Assembly (NCBI GenBank): GCA_015491865.1 | Contig: WFVD01000018.1 | Span: 82,516-146,515, forward strand | From: Gammaproteobacteria bacterium | GTDB taxonomy: Bacteria > Pseudomonadota > Gammaproteobacteria > SZUA-140 | Length of the DNA stretch: 64,000 bases | Direction of reading: 5' to 3' | Part shown: positions 40,451 to 49,505 of the stretch, piece by piece | How positions within the stretch are numbered: position 1 is the stretch's first letter | Layout: each line of letters begins with the position of its first letter | The notes under the pieces: model-generated | Seen by the model: the letters and a program-made list of their open reading frames with translations, nothing else | Databases searched by the model: none | What the model was told of the DNA's origin: nothing | Translations under genes and position numbers: made by a program

Positions 40451-41098
40451 ATGGCAGTAAAGATCAGGCGTGGAGAGCAACAGGATATCCCCTTTCTTGC
40501 ATGGGTGATGTATACCGCTGCGCGCTCGCATCTCGCTGACTGCCCCTGGTGTGTCATCTACGGTGAATCAGAAAAACGCACCCGCATTTTACTGGCCGCA
40601 CTTTCGCAAATACCGGTATTACCGTGGTCTTATTTCTCAAAGTTCTGGATTGCCGAGGTAGATGGTGTACCTGCCGCAGCGATGTGCGGGTTTGTGCCAG
40701 CGGAGCCCCTCTCCTCTACGATGGCAGAACCGGAGCTCGTTGTTGCAAAACAGGTGTTCGGCTACTCTGAAACACGGCTGGTCGCTATCCGTGAGCGGCT
40801 TGCAGTAACAGCTCTTGGGTTTCCTGAAGACCTGCCTGACATATGGGCAATAGAAAATGTCGCTGTCCTGCCTGAGTTTCGCGGTATGGGGTTGATTGAT
40901 CAGCTATTCGAACAGACCCTGGAAGAGGGGCGACAGCGCGGCTTTAAACGAGCACAGATCCTGAGTCTGATCGGTAATGAAGCGGGTCAGCGGGCATTTG
41001 AGCGCAACGGATTTAAGGTGGTCTCAGAAAAGAGAAGCGTGGTGTTCGACGAGTGGTTTGGAACACCTGGCGGTAAACTGCTAGCTCGGGATCTGTAG
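40451..41098 (+). CDS. GNAT-family N-acetyltransferase
   Basis: This is a 215-residue acyl-CoA-dependent acetyltransferase of unknown substrate. The N-terminus IRRGEQQDIPFLAWVMYTAA is a GNAT start. The acetyl-CoA site is VAVLPEFRGMGLIDQLFEQT, with the R-x-G-x-G/L loop, followed by LSLIGNEAGQRAFERNGFK. AAGGAGAG lies upstream. It follows icd by 70 bases and may be read with it. No context reveals the substrate. Confidence 0.85.
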   Translation: MAVKIRRGEQQDIPFLAWVMYTAARSHLADCPWCVIYGESEKRTRILLAALSQIPVLPWSYFSKFWIAEVDGVPAAAMCGFVPAEPLSSTMAEPELVVAKQVFGYSETRLVAIRERLAVTALGFPEDLPDIWAIENVAVLPEFRGMGLIDQLFEQTLEEGRQRGFKRAQILSLIGNEAGQRAFERNGFKVVSEKRSVVFDEWFGTPGGKLLARDL

Positions 41099-41210
41099 TC
41101 GTGGCGCCTGGGCAGCGCCCTGTTAATAGCGCCTTATTGCCCTCCTCAAGTAAAGACGGCATGGCACATATATGTGTTGAGGGCCGTAATGTGTCCGGCT
41201 GACAGGCAAT

Positions 41211-41238
41211 AAAAAACGGGCTAAATATTTTAGCCCGT
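41211..41238 (-). terminator. Rho-independent terminator for the PEP-CTERM gene
   Basis: On the minus strand the perfect 10-base stem ACGGGCTAAA-ATA-TTTAGCCCGT runs straight into six T residues. It lies about 70 bases after the PEP-CTERM stop. The plus-strand side lacks a T-run, so it serves only the minus strand. Confidence 0.85.
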
Positions 41239-41270
41239 CTAGTTAAATAAACGCCGCTATCTCTCCGTGC

Positions 41271-41285
41271 CACTACAGTGTAGTG
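41271..41285. other. Perfect 15-base inverted repeat downstream of the PEP-CTERM gene
   Basis: CACTACA-G-TGTAGTG lies between the PEP-CTERM stop and its terminator. Together with CACATATATGTG (41165-41176) it forms a cluster of small palindromes in the 212-base gap next to the GNAT gene. Confidence 0.4.
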
Positions 41286-41310
41286 AGCCAAAAGGCGCTT
41301 TATACGGCAC

Positions 41311-41517
41311 CTATTTTTTATACTTTCCAGCAAAATAGAGTATGGCTGCAACGCCCGCACCGAAGAGTAACAGGGCGCTGGGTTCCGGTACCGATACTGG
41401 TGGCCCAGAACCAGAACCAGAACCAGGCAATGGATCGTGAAAGCTTGCAAAAACAGATGTTGAGATGAGGGAAAGTGCGGTGGCGATGCTAGAACTTATA
41501 ACGACAGAACGTTTCAT
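41311..41517 (-). CDS. Very short PEP-CTERM sorting-signal protein
   Basis: This is a complete small gene of 68 residues with its own ribosome site (AAGGAG, 8 bases before the ATG) and terminator. A signal peptide (about 1-24, ending SVFA) is followed by only about 18 residues containing GSGSGSG. The PEP-CTERM tail comes next: VPEP (43-46), a hydrophobic helix ALLLFGAGVAAILYFAG, and basic KYKK. Such tails are recognised by exosortase (EpsH/XrtA) in exopolysaccharide-producing bacteria. No exosortase is in the window. After both cuts almost no mature protein would remain, so it may be a peptide, a structural spacer or a decoy. No clear promoter is seen in 41518-41757. Confidence 0.85.
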   Translation of the reverse strand: MKRSVVISSSIATALSLISTSVFASFHDPLPGSGSGSGPPVSVPEPSALLLFGAGVAAILYFAGKYKK

Positions 41518-41757
41518 GACTGCTCCTTATGTCTCTAGAATTGAAAGTGCTTGTCTCTCTTCTGCACACAGGCAGCATATACGACTGGCGAGCATTAAGG
41601 AACCTCTCATTAGTTGCCTTGTCCATCATAAAGTTAAAGATTGCAAGTGGTTTAAATACTAAAGATGCAGTGAGATATAAGTTTTTTACCGTACGGGCTT
41701 TGTATGCATTTTAGCAGCGATCTCTTTTATCAAATCAACGAAAAATAGAGCCAGCCG

Positions 41758-43560
41758 TTAAAGCGATTTATTATATTTCTGTTCCTGTTGCAGCGCCCAC
41801 ATTCCGGCATAAATGTCTCCTCTTTCAAGCAGCTCTCGATGAGTACCACGCTCAACAATTCTTCCTTTATCCATAACCAGAATCTGGTCAGCATCGATAA
41901 TTGTCGAGAGGCGATGGGCGATAACGAGTGTTGTGTGGTCGGTGGCAACCTCACTAAACGCTGAAAGGATCGCCTTCTCCGATTCCGAATCGAGCGCCGA
42001 GGTCGCCTCATCAAAAACCAGAATGCGTGGGTTCTTGAGAATGGCGCGGGCGATGGCGATGCGCTGCTTTTCACCGCCAGAGACCTTTAGGCCGCGTTCA
42101 CCGACAACGGTGTCATAGCCATCGGGGAGTGAATCGATAAAGCCTTTAAGGTGTGCCATCTCGGCGGCGTGTTCGATTGCCGCTTTGGTGGCATCCGGTT
42201 TGGCGTAGGCGATGTTGTAGTAGATAGTGTCATTAAACAGCACGGTGTCCTGCGGTACGATGCCGATTGATTCGCGCAGGCTCTGTTGAGTGACATCGCG
42301 AATATCCTGCCCGTCAATCTTAATGCTGCCGCTTTGTACATCATAAAAACGGAACAGTAGCCGCACTAATGTGGATTTACCGCCGCCGCTGCCGCCGACG
42401 ACCGCGACCTTTTGACCAGGGGGGATAGTGAAGTCGATATCATTGAGGATCTGACGGCTATCATTATAGCTAAATACGACATGTTCAAAGCGGACTTCGC
42501 CGTGGGTCACTTCAAGTGCCTTCGCATCACTTTTATCTTCCACTGCTCTGTGTTCATCAAGGATGCCAAACATCCGCTCCATATCGACCAGTGAGTGTTT
42601 AATCTCGCGATAGACGAAACCGAGGAAGTTCATCGGAATGAACATCTGCAATAGATAGGCGTTGACCAGCACCAGGTCACCCAGGGTCAGTTCACCATCG
42701 GCGACCCCCTGGCTGGCGAGCAGCATCAGAATGGTGATGCCGACCGCGATGATCACCCCCTGGCCGACATTGAGTGACGCAAGTGAGGTCTGATTCTTAA
42801 CTGCAGCACGTTCCCACACCTGCAGGTTTTCATCGTAACGGTGAGCCTCATACTCTTCGTTGCCGAAATATTTGACAGTCTCGAAGTTGATCAGGCTATC
42901 GATGGCGCGGGTGTTGGCTCTGGAGTCCATCTCATTCATTTTGCGACGGTATTTCATGCGCCATTCGGTCACGATCAGGGTAAAGGCGATGTAGACCACA
43001 GCAGTGGCAAACGGCACCAGCGCGAACCAGATGTTGTAGTTGCTAAAGAGGATCAGCGCGATCAGTGTAATCTCGACCAGTGTCGGCAGGATGTTGAAGA
43101 CCAGAAAGCTGAGTAGAAAGCTGATACCGCGGCTGCCGCGTTCGATATCGCGCGACACCCCGCCGGTCTGGCGGTCGAGGTGAAAACTAAGACTCAGCGC
43201 ATGCAGATGGCGGAACACCTGGAGCGCGACCCGACGCACCGATCGCTGCGTCACCTTGGCGAAGACCGCATCGCGCAGCTCACCAAAGAGCACGCTGACA
43301 ATGCGCAGCAGGCCGTAGCCAAGGACCAGAAAGAGCGGCAGGGTGACAATATCGACCTGGCTGGGGTCGAGCGCATCGACAATCGCCTTGAGCATCAGTG
43401 GCACACCGACAATCGCCACTTTGGCCAGCACCAGGCAGATGAGCGCTATCACCACCCGTGTGCGGAATTCCCACAGGTAGGGGAGCAGGGTGCGGATGGT
43501 CTTCCAGTCGTTGCGTTTTCTGCCGGAGGGTACGCTATCACTTGCAGGTCTCATCCTCAC
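41758..43560 (-). CDS. ABC exporter, ATM1/HMT1-type (permease-ATPase fusion)
   Basis: This half-transporter has six membrane helices and a C-terminal ATPase and works as a dimer. The hallmark of the ATM1 group is ETVKYFGNEEYEAHRYD (about 227-243). TGGVSRDIERGSRGISFLL marks the first coupling region. The ATPase has Walker A GGSGGGKS, signature VSGGEKQR and Walker B ILVFDEATSALD, all intact. ATM1-type proteins export glutathione-linked sulfur or metal species, so a role in Fe-S/thiol homeostasis or heavy-metal tolerance is likely. The neighbouring genes do not narrow this. Length 600. Confidence 0.88.
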   Translation of the reverse strand: MRMRPASDSVPSGRKRNDWKTIRTLLPYLWEFRTRVVIALICLVLAKVAIVGVPLMLKAIVDALDPSQVDIVTLPLFLVLGYGLLRIVSVLFGELRDAVFAKVTQRSVRRVALQVFRHLHALSLSFHLDRQTGGVSRDIERGSRGISFLLSFLVFNILPTLVEITLIALILFSNYNIWFALVPFATAVVYIAFTLIVTEWRMKYRRKMNEMDSRANTRAIDSLINFETVKYFGNEEYEAHRYDENLQVWERAAVKNQTSLASLNVGQGVIIAVGITILMLLASQGVADGELTLGDLVLVNAYLLQMFIPMNFLGFVYREIKHSLVDMERMFGILDEHRAVEDKSDAKALEVTHGEVRFEHVVFSYNDSRQILNDIDFTIPPGQKVAVVGGSGGGKSTLVRLLFRFYDVQSGSIKIDGQDIRDVTQQSLRESIGIVPQDTVLFNDTIYYNIAYAKPDATKAAIEHAAEMAHLKGFIDSLPDGYDTVVGERGLKVSGGEKQRIAIARAILKNPRILVFDEATSALDSESEKAILSAFSEVATDHTTLVIAHRLSTIIDADQILVMDKGRIVERGTHRELLERGDIYAGMWALQQEQKYNKSL

Positions 43561-43675
43561 AAGCTACCAGATCACTGATTGGCAGGCCAATTTTCGCTGC
43601 ATTCGGTGTATAATGTGCCGCGGCTCTATCCCATGGTTAGTTTGTGGGAATGGCCGGTTTTTGAAATATTGCCCG

Positions 43676-43695
43676 ATCGATACAATATCGATACA
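43676..43695 (+). repeat. Two 9-base direct repeats before the fmdB-type gene
   Basis: ATCGATACA occurs at 43676-43684 and again at 43687-43695, one helical turn (11 bases) apart, just upstream of AGAGGAAG and the ATG at 43723. It is operator-like. A TATAAT at 43609-43614 without a good -35 is a possible promoter. Confidence 0.4.
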
Positions 43696-43722
43696 GGTCA
43701 TTGAAGTAATAGAGGAAGTGGT

Positions 43723-43986
43723 ATGCCTATTTATGAGTATTCATGCAAAGCCTGCGATCACAAGATGGAGGCGATGCAAAAAATGAGTGATGATCCGCTA
43801 AAAGAGTGTCCTGAATGCGGTAAGCCTGAGTTGAAGAAGTTGATCTCAGCCGCCGGTTTTCGCCTGAAAGGCAGTGGCTGGTACGAGACCGATTTTAAGG
43901 GTAGCAACAAACAGAAGGCCGAAGAGAAACGAGATAAAGCCTCCGACTGCGGCGCGCCTGCCTGCAGTGCACCCTGTCTTGACTGA
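43723..43986 (+). CDS. FmdB-family zinc ribbon protein
   Basis: This is an 87-residue protein with one zinc ribbon: Cys8-x2-Cys11 and Cys29-x2-Cys32, within MPIYEYSCKACDHKM and ECPECGKPELKKL. The tail after GFRLKGSGWYETDFKG is charged and ends with three further cysteines. The family is annotated as putative regulatory protein from FmdB, but the molecular role is unproven. It begins the conserved fmdB-DUF502-aspS order. Confidence 0.9.
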   Translation: MPIYEYSCKACDHKMEAMQKMSDDPLKECPECGKPELKKLISAAGFRLKGSGWYETDFKGSNKQKAEEKRDKASDCGAPACSAPCLD

Positions 43987-44028
43987 GGTGAGCGGGGCTG
44001 AGCCGATTTTCACAGGCTGCTTATAATC

Positions 44029-44703
44029 ATGCTTAAACGTTATCTGATAGCTGGGTTGCTGGTCTGGTTGCCGCTGGGCGTGACGGTGCTTGTCATCCGC
44101 CTGCTGGTTAACTTTATGGATAAGCTGCTGGTCTTTATTCCGATGGAGTACCATCCCGATACGTTGCTGGGGTTTCATATTCCAGGATTGGGTGTTGTGC
44201 TGGCGGTGCTGGTGGTGCTGATCACGGGGGTCATCGTCGCCAACTTTTTTGGGCGGCAGCTGGTTGCAGCCTGGGAGTCGCTGCTGGGGCGTATCCCGCT
44301 GGTGCGCACCATTTATCACAGTGTGAAACAGGTCGCGGTGACGATATTTTCATCACAGGGAAAGTCGTTTCGCAAGGTGTTGCTGATCGAATATCCGCGT
44401 AAAGGGATCTATACGCTCGCCTTTCAGACTGGTGATGCGGTGGCTGAAGTGAGGGAGAAATCGGGCAGAGAGGTGATTAACGTCTTTGTACCGACCACCC
44501 CCAATCCAACTTCCGGCTTTTTTATTATGGTACCGGAAGAGGATGTGCAGGTGCTCGACATGAGCATTGATGAGGCGTTGAAGATGATCATGTCACTCGG
44601 CGTAATTGTGCCGGGTGGTAAAGAAAACCCGCTGCTTCAGGAGGCGACGCAGGAGCTCTCCGATGCGTTGCGTGGAGAGAAGCACGACAGGAAGGAAAAA
44701 TAA
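44029..44703 (+). CDS. DUF502 family membrane protein
   Basis: The 224 residues begin with two membrane helices (about 5-25 and 53-75, the latter GLGVVLAVLVVLITGVIVAN). The soluble domain contains LLGRIPLVRTIYHSVKQVA and VFVPTTPNPTSGFFIMVPEE, the DUF502 signature. The function is unknown; the family is widespread and often sits beside aspS, as here. It starts 42 bases after the fmdB-type gene. Confidence 0.9.
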   Translation: MLKRYLIAGLLVWLPLGVTVLVIRLLVNFMDKLLVFIPMEYHPDTLLGFHIPGLGVVLAVLVVLITGVIVANFFGRQLVAAWESLLGRIPLVRTIYHSVKQVAVTIFSSQGKSFRKVLLIEYPRKGIYTLAFQTGDAVAEVREKSGREVINVFVPTTPNPTSGFFIMVPEEDVQVLDMSIDEALKMIMSLGVIVPGGKENPLLQEATQELSDALRGEKHDRKEK

Positions 44704-44814
44704 AGTAGTCATACACAGCCGTCGAGCGGTGTACAATCCTGTCGTTGGTGTGCTGTAGCACGCCACGCCGTTTTATTTTTATTATTAATTCAGATTTATA
44801 AGGTTAGAGTTATT

Positions 44815-46602
44815 ATGCGCAGCCATTATTGTGGTCAGGTTAATGAAGATCACCTGGGTCAGGAGATCGAACTATGTGGCTGGGTACATCGCCGCCGCGA
44901 CCACGGCGGGGTGATCTTTATCGATCTGCGTGATCGTGAAGGACTGGTGCAGGTGGTGGTCGACCCCGACACCGTTGAGGCCTTTGCCACTGCCGAGCGT
45001 GTGCGCAGCGAATATGTGTTGAAGATTCGTGGCTTGGTGCGCGATCGCCCGGAGGGCACCATCAATCCCGACATGGCAACCGGTAAGATTGAGGTGCTGG
45101 GGCGCAGTGTTGAGATTTTAAATGCGGCTGAGACACCGCCATTCCCGCTTGATGACGAACGTGAAGTGGGTGAAGAGATTCGATTGAAGTATCGTTATAT
45201 CGATCTGCGCCGCCCGCAGATGTTGCAGCGGATGCGGATACGTTCACAGATCGCCAGCACCATGCGCCGTTTCCTTGATGACAACGGCTTTATGGAGATT
45301 GAAACACCGATCCTGACCAAGTCTACTCCGGAAGGGGCGCGTGACTATCTGGTGCCGAGCCGCACCCATCCCGGTGAATTTTTTGCGTTGCCGCAGTCAC
45401 CGCAACTCTTTAAGCAGCTGTTGATGGTCTCGGGGATGGATCGCTATTACCAGATTGTGCGCTGTTTTCGCGATGAAGATCTGCGTGCCGACCGTCAGCC
45501 CGAATTTACCCAGCTCGATATCGAGACCTCGTTTATGGATGAAGAGCAGATCATCACCCTGATGGAGAAGATGATCCGCGAACTCTTCGCCAGGGTGCTT
45601 GAAGTGCCGTTGCATGATCCGTTCCCACGCATGAGCTATGACGAAGCGATTGAGCGTTTTGGTATCGATCGCCCCGATTTAAGAATCCCGTTAGAGCTGG
45701 TCGATGTTGGTGATGTGATGGCCAACGTCGAATTCAAGGTCTTCTCCGGGCCGGCCAAAGATGCCAACGGCCGTGTGGCTGCACTGCGCCTGCCGGGCGG
45801 TTGTGAACTATCGCGCAAAGAGATCGACGATTACACCAAATATGTTTCGATCTATGGTGCAAAGGGGCTGGCCTATATCAAGATCAATGATCTTGCCGCG
45901 GGTCGAGAAGGATTGCAGTCGCCGATTCTTAAGTTTCTGCCGGATGAAGCAGTCAACGCAATCATTGAACGTACCGGCGCGCAGACGGATGATCTGATCT
46001 TTTTTGGTGCCGACAGGGCAACCATTGTGAATGAGGCGCTCGGTGCGTTGCGTGTGAAACTGGGGCATGACCGCGGGCTGGTTGAGCGCGGCTGGCGTCC
46101 GGTGTGGGTGGTCGATTTTCCTATGTTTGAGCGCGATGAAAAGAGCGGTCGCTGGAACTCGATTCACCACCCGTTCACCCGTCCTAAAGTGGACAATGCA
46201 GCGCAGCTGGCAGCCGACCCGGCGAACGCCAAATCGCAGGCGTATGATCTGGTGCTGAACGGCACCGAAGTGGGTGGCGGTTCGATCCGTATCCACAGTG
46301 CCGAAATGCAGGCAGAGGTGTTGAAGCTGCTGGGCATTAGTGACGAAGAGGCGGAGGCGAAGTTTGGTTTTCTGCTGGATGCGCTGAAGTATGGCTGTCC
46401 GCCACATGGCGGGCTTGCTTTTGGTCTGGACCGCCTGGTGATGTTGATGACCGGTGCGGCATCGATTCGTGAAGTGATCGCCTTTCCAAAGACCCAGAGC
46501 GCGGCGTGTGTCTTGACCGATGCGCCATCGCCAGTGGCCGATGCACAGCTCAAGGAGTTGGGTGTGCGCCTGCGTAAACCACTTGTGGCAGAAGAGAAGT
46601 AG
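44815..46602 (+). CDS. aspS: Aspartyl-tRNA synthetase
   Basis: This class IIb synthetase charges tRNA-Asp. In order it has an N-terminal OB-fold anticodon domain ([17 protein letters not shown]), motif 2 ([20 protein letters not shown]), the bacterial GAD insertion (about 290-420), and motif 3 ([13 protein letters not shown]). The 595 residues match the bacterial type. Whether it is discriminating or also charges tRNA-Asn cannot be decided here. A small hairpin (about 44748-44764) lies in the 111-base leader. Confidence 0.98.
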   Translation: MRSHYCGQVNEDHLGQEIELCGWVHRRRDHGGVIFIDLRDREGLVQVVVDPDTVEAFATAERVRSEYVLKIRGLVRDRPEGTINPDMATGKIEVLGRSVEILNAAETPPFPLDDEREVGEEIRLKYRYIDLRRPQMLQRMRIRSQIASTMRRFLDDNGFMEIETPILTKSTPEGARDYLVPSRTHPGEFFALPQSPQLFKQLLMVSGMDRYYQIVRCFRDEDLRADRQPEFTQLDIETSFMDEEQIITLMEKMIRELFARVLEVPLHDPFPRMSYDEAIERFGIDRPDLRIPLELVDVGDVMANVEFKVFSGPAKDANGRVAALRLPGGCELSRKEIDDYTKYVSIYGAKGLAYIKINDLAAGREGLQSPILKFLPDEAVNAIIERTGAQTDDLIFFGADRATIVNEALGALRVKLGHDRGLVERGWRPVWVVDFPMFERDEKSGRWNSIHHPFTRPKVDNAAQLAADPANAKSQAYDLVLNGTEVGGGSIRIHSAEMQAEVLKLLGISDEEAEAKFGFLLDALKYGCPPHGGLAFGLDRLVMLMTGAASIREVIAFPKTQSAACVLTDAPSPVADAQLKELGVRLRKPLVAEEK

Positions 46603-46616
46603 AGGGGCGTTAGTTG

Positions 46617-47714
46617 ATGGTTGCGACTGCGGCTGCTATTCAGCAATTTACAGGGTTAAGCGATGATGAATGCGCGGCTCGCATTGAGGCGGCGAAAGCC
46701 GCGCTCGGTGAGCACCTGATTATTCTTGGTCATCACTACCAGCGTGAAGAGGTGTTCCGCCACGCCGATGTGAGCGGCGACTCATTGAAGCTGTCGCGTG
46801 CGGCAGCAGATTCAAAGGCCGATTATATCATCTTCTGTGGCGTTCATTTTATGGCCGAGGTGGCGGATATTCTGTCGCGTCCGGAACAGGTGGCGATGTT
46901 ACCGGATCTCTCTGCCGGCTGTTCGATGGCCGATATGGCGAATCTCACCAGGGTTGAGCAGGCGTGGGAGGAGATCTCACGTGTGCTGGATCCCGACGAG
47001 CATGTGACCCCCGTCACCTATATCAACTCCGCCGCCGATCTAAAGGCTTTTTGTGGTCGTCACGGCGGCATCGTCTGCACCTCAACCAACGCACAGCAGA
47101 TTTTATCGTGGTCGTTTGAGCGTCGCGAAAAGATCCTCTTTTTTCCGGATCAACATCTGGGCCGTAACACGGCAGCGAAGATGGGGATCCCATTAGATGA
47201 GATGGTGGTGTGGGATTTTGACCAGCCGTTTGGTGGATTGACCAGAGAGCAGGTGAAAAACGCAAAGATGATTCTATGGAAAGGGTTCTGCTCGGTGCAT
47301 CAGATGTTTAAACCGGAACATATCGACCGTTTTCGTGCGCGCTATCCCGATGTCAACGTAATCTCGCATCCCGAGTCTTCTTATGAGGTGTGTCAGCAGT
47401 CCGATTATGTTGGCTCAACCGAATACATTATCAACACCATTGCCGATGCAGCGCCGGATACACGCTGGCTGGTGGGGACTGAACTAAATCTTGTCACCCG
47501 CCTGCATGAACAGTATAAACACCAGGGTAAGTCGGTACACTTTATGTCACCCACGGTCTGCATGTGTTCAACAATGTTTCGTATCGACCCGCAACATCTG
47601 CTATGGCAGCTGGAAAATCTGGTTGATGGCAATGTCGTTAATCAGATTAGCGTGCCTGCGGCTGAAGCTGATGAGGCGCGTGAGGCACTCAACCGGATGT
47701 TGGCGATACGTTAA
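46617..47714 (+). CDS. nadA: Quinolinate synthase NadA
   Basis: NadA condenses iminoaspartate with dihydroxyacetone phosphate to quinolinate for NAD synthesis, using a [4Fe-4S] cluster. GHHYQREEVFRHADVSGDS is the substrate region. Candidate cluster cysteines lie in AGCSMADMAN, KGFCSVHQMF and VCMCSTMFRI. I prefer ATG at 46617 (AGAGGGG upstream) to the TTG three bases before; it gives 365 residues. It follows aspS closely. A short palindrome TTAACAG-C-CTGTTAA overlaps the stop. Confidence 0.96.
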   Translation: MVATAAAIQQFTGLSDDECAARIEAAKAALGEHLIILGHHYQREEVFRHADVSGDSLKLSRAAADSKADYIIFCGVHFMAEVADILSRPEQVAMLPDLSAGCSMADMANLTRVEQAWEEISRVLDPDEHVTPVTYINSAADLKAFCGRHGGIVCTSTNAQQILSWSFERREKILFFPDQHLGRNTAAKMGIPLDEMVVWDFDQPFGGLTREQVKNAKMILWKGFCSVHQMFKPEHIDRFRARYPDVNVISHPESSYEVCQQSDYVGSTEYIINTIADAAPDTRWLVGTELNLVTRLHEQYKHQGKSVHFMSPTVCMCSTMFRIDPQHLLWQLENLVDGNVVNQISVPAAEADEAREALNRMLAIR

Positions 47715-47761
47715 CAGCCTGTTAAACCGTTACCGTTAATGCGTTGTAAAAGGGAGTTTTA

Positions 47762-48568
47762 ATGAGCCGACAGGATAACCAGCCCGACTGGGATACACTG
47801 GCAGAGAAATTTGATCTGTGGGCGCCGCACATTGCTCCCGTCGGAGATGCGTTGCTGGCGGCACTCGATACGCAACCAGGCGAACATATTCTTGATCTCG
47901 CCTCCGGTACCGGCGAACCTGCGCTCACATTAGCAAAACGACAGCCGCTGGTGAAGATTACCGGCACCGACGCCGCCGACGGGATGACGCAGGTGGCTGA
48001 GCGCAAGGCGCGCGAGCAAGGGCTGGATAATCTTCACTTTCAGACCATGGCAGCCGAGGCGCTGTCGTTTCCCGACGCTCATTTTGATCGCCTCTGCTGC
48101 CGCTTTGGGGTGATGCTGTTTAGTGATCCCGCAGCTGGTCTGCAACAGATGCAGCGTGTTCTAAAGCCGGGTGGGCGCTGTGCATTGGCCGTGTGGGACA
48201 GGTTGGAAGGGATGACGACCGTTCACTGGACGCAGCAGGTTTTTAAGGGGCGCATTCCAGCATCGGAACAGCCGGCAGTCGATAAAATCACTTCGATGAG
48301 TGGCGGGGTGCTTGAGGCACTACTGGCCGAAGCGGGTTTTTCCGATATCGAAACGCAGCTCAACCGCTTCGAATACCGCTTTCCCGATTTTGATGCCTAC
48401 TGGCAGAACTGTGTCGATTCCGCGATTATGAAACAGCAGCTGGATGCCCTGCAACCGGGGCAGTTAGCTGAAGTGCGGGCTGCCTTTGCCGCGTTGGCAA
48501 CGCCTTATCAAACGGCTGACGAGCTCGTGATACCGCATGAATATCGTCTCGCGGTGGCGGTTAAATAA
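47762..48568 (+). CDS. Class I SAM-dependent methyltransferase (UbiE-like)
   Basis: This 268-residue protein has the Rossmann methyltransferase fold: motif I ILDLASGTGEPALTLA (about 45-60), then GTDAADGMTQVAERKA, FDRLCCRFGVMLFSDPAAGL and VLKPGGRCALAVWD. These are features of the UbiE/MenG-like group, but ubiE proper is usually about 250 residues with a different C-terminus. The acceptor is unknown. It stands alone 47 bases after nadA. Confidence 0.82.
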   Translation: MSRQDNQPDWDTLAEKFDLWAPHIAPVGDALLAALDTQPGEHILDLASGTGEPALTLAKRQPLVKITGTDAADGMTQVAERKAREQGLDNLHFQTMAAEALSFPDAHFDRLCCRFGVMLFSDPAAGLQQMQRVLKPGGRCALAVWDRLEGMTTVHWTQQVFKGRIPASEQPAVDKITSMSGGVLEALLAEAGFSDIETQLNRFEYRFPDFDAYWQNCVDSAIMKQQLDALQPGQLAEVRAAFAALATPYQTADELVIPHEYRLAVAVK

Positions 48569-48767
48569 TTTTTGATGGCAGCTTAAACCTTGCGTAGTCA
48601 TGGCGCTTTAGTGTTCTGGCAAAGTGCTGGTGGATAGCGACATTGTCTTTAAATGCGTGGCTGCTCACAGATTAACGCCGTCGTGGCTGCTAAGGTCGCA
48701 ATGGTCGGTTTTTCAGGGATCAGTTTTTCAACAGAAATTACGCACAAGCAGATAAGGAGAGCAGGAA

Positions 48768-49499
48768 ATGATCAAGCGAACTTCAACGTTTTTACTTCTG
48801 GCGTTTCTATTAGTGGTGAGCCTGCCTTCGCGCGCGGGCGATAGTGACATTGCACTACCGACAGGTTTTGGGCAGCCTGCATTTAATACACTGGTAGAAG
48901 AGCTAGGTACAGCGGTTGCCTATAACGCGGTAGCGCCGGCGGAGTCGATGGGAGTAACGGGGTTTGATCTGGGCGTTGTGATTGGCAGTGTTGAGCTGGA
49001 CAGTCGCGTGTGGGATCAGGTAGTCAGTGATGGCAGTGCGCCATCTTCACTGCTCATTCCCAAACTGATTGTGCGTAAAGGGTTGCCCTTTGGTGTTGAT
49101 ATCGGTGTCAACTACACTGCCATACCGGATAGTAACGTCAAGATCATGGGGGCTGAAGTGCGCAAGGCGTTGGTTGAAGGGTCGACTGTTTTACCCGCGG
49201 TTTCACTATCACTCCATACAAGCAGCCTAAATGGTGTTGATGATCTGGATGTAAAAACCTACGGGGTTGATGTGGGCATCAGTAAAGGTTTCGCTAACCT
49301 GACACCCTACGCCTCGGTGGGGCAGGTCTGGCTGGAGGGGAGTGAAAATACACTCTTACCACTGCAGCGCTATGATGACTCGATGACCCGCAGCAACGTC
49401 GGGTTAAAAATAGGCCTTATGCCGATTATGAGTCTAACCCTGCAGGCTGATTTTGCCAGAGTGAATAGTTATAACGTTAAGTTAAGTCTCGATTTTTAG
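48768..49499 (+). CDS. Secreted/outer-membrane beta-rich protein, unknown family
   Basis: This 243-residue protein has a signal peptide (LLLAFLLVVSLPSRAGD) and AAGGAG at good spacing before the ATG. The mature part is rich in amphipathic strands (GVTGFDLGVVIGSVELDS, VDIGVNYTAIPDSNVKIMG, ANLTPYASVGQVWLEG). It ends SYNVKLSLDF with the C-terminal Phe typical of barrels assembled by BAM. I do not recognise a characterised family. The gap 48569-48767 before it holds no supportable gene. It is convergent with the DUF3187-like gene. Confidence 0.6.
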   Translation: MIKRTSTFLLLAFLLVVSLPSRAGDSDIALPTGFGQPAFNTLVEELGTAVAYNAVAPAESMGVTGFDLGVVIGSVELDSRVWDQVVSDGSAPSSLLIPKLIVRKGLPFGVDIGVNYTAIPDSNVKIMGAEVRKALVEGSTVLPAVSLSLHTSSLNGVDDLDVKTYGVDVGISKGFANLTPYASVGQVWLEGSENTLLPLQRYDDSMTRSNVGLKIGLMPIMSLTLQADFARVNSYNVKLSLDF

Positions 49500-49505
49500 C
49501 CGTTA

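Noticed and set aside
41518..41757. Possible sigma54 site upstream of the PEP-CTERM gene, as some PEP-CTERM genes have
   Set aside because: No GG-N10-GC pair with the expected flanking bases was found on the minus strand.
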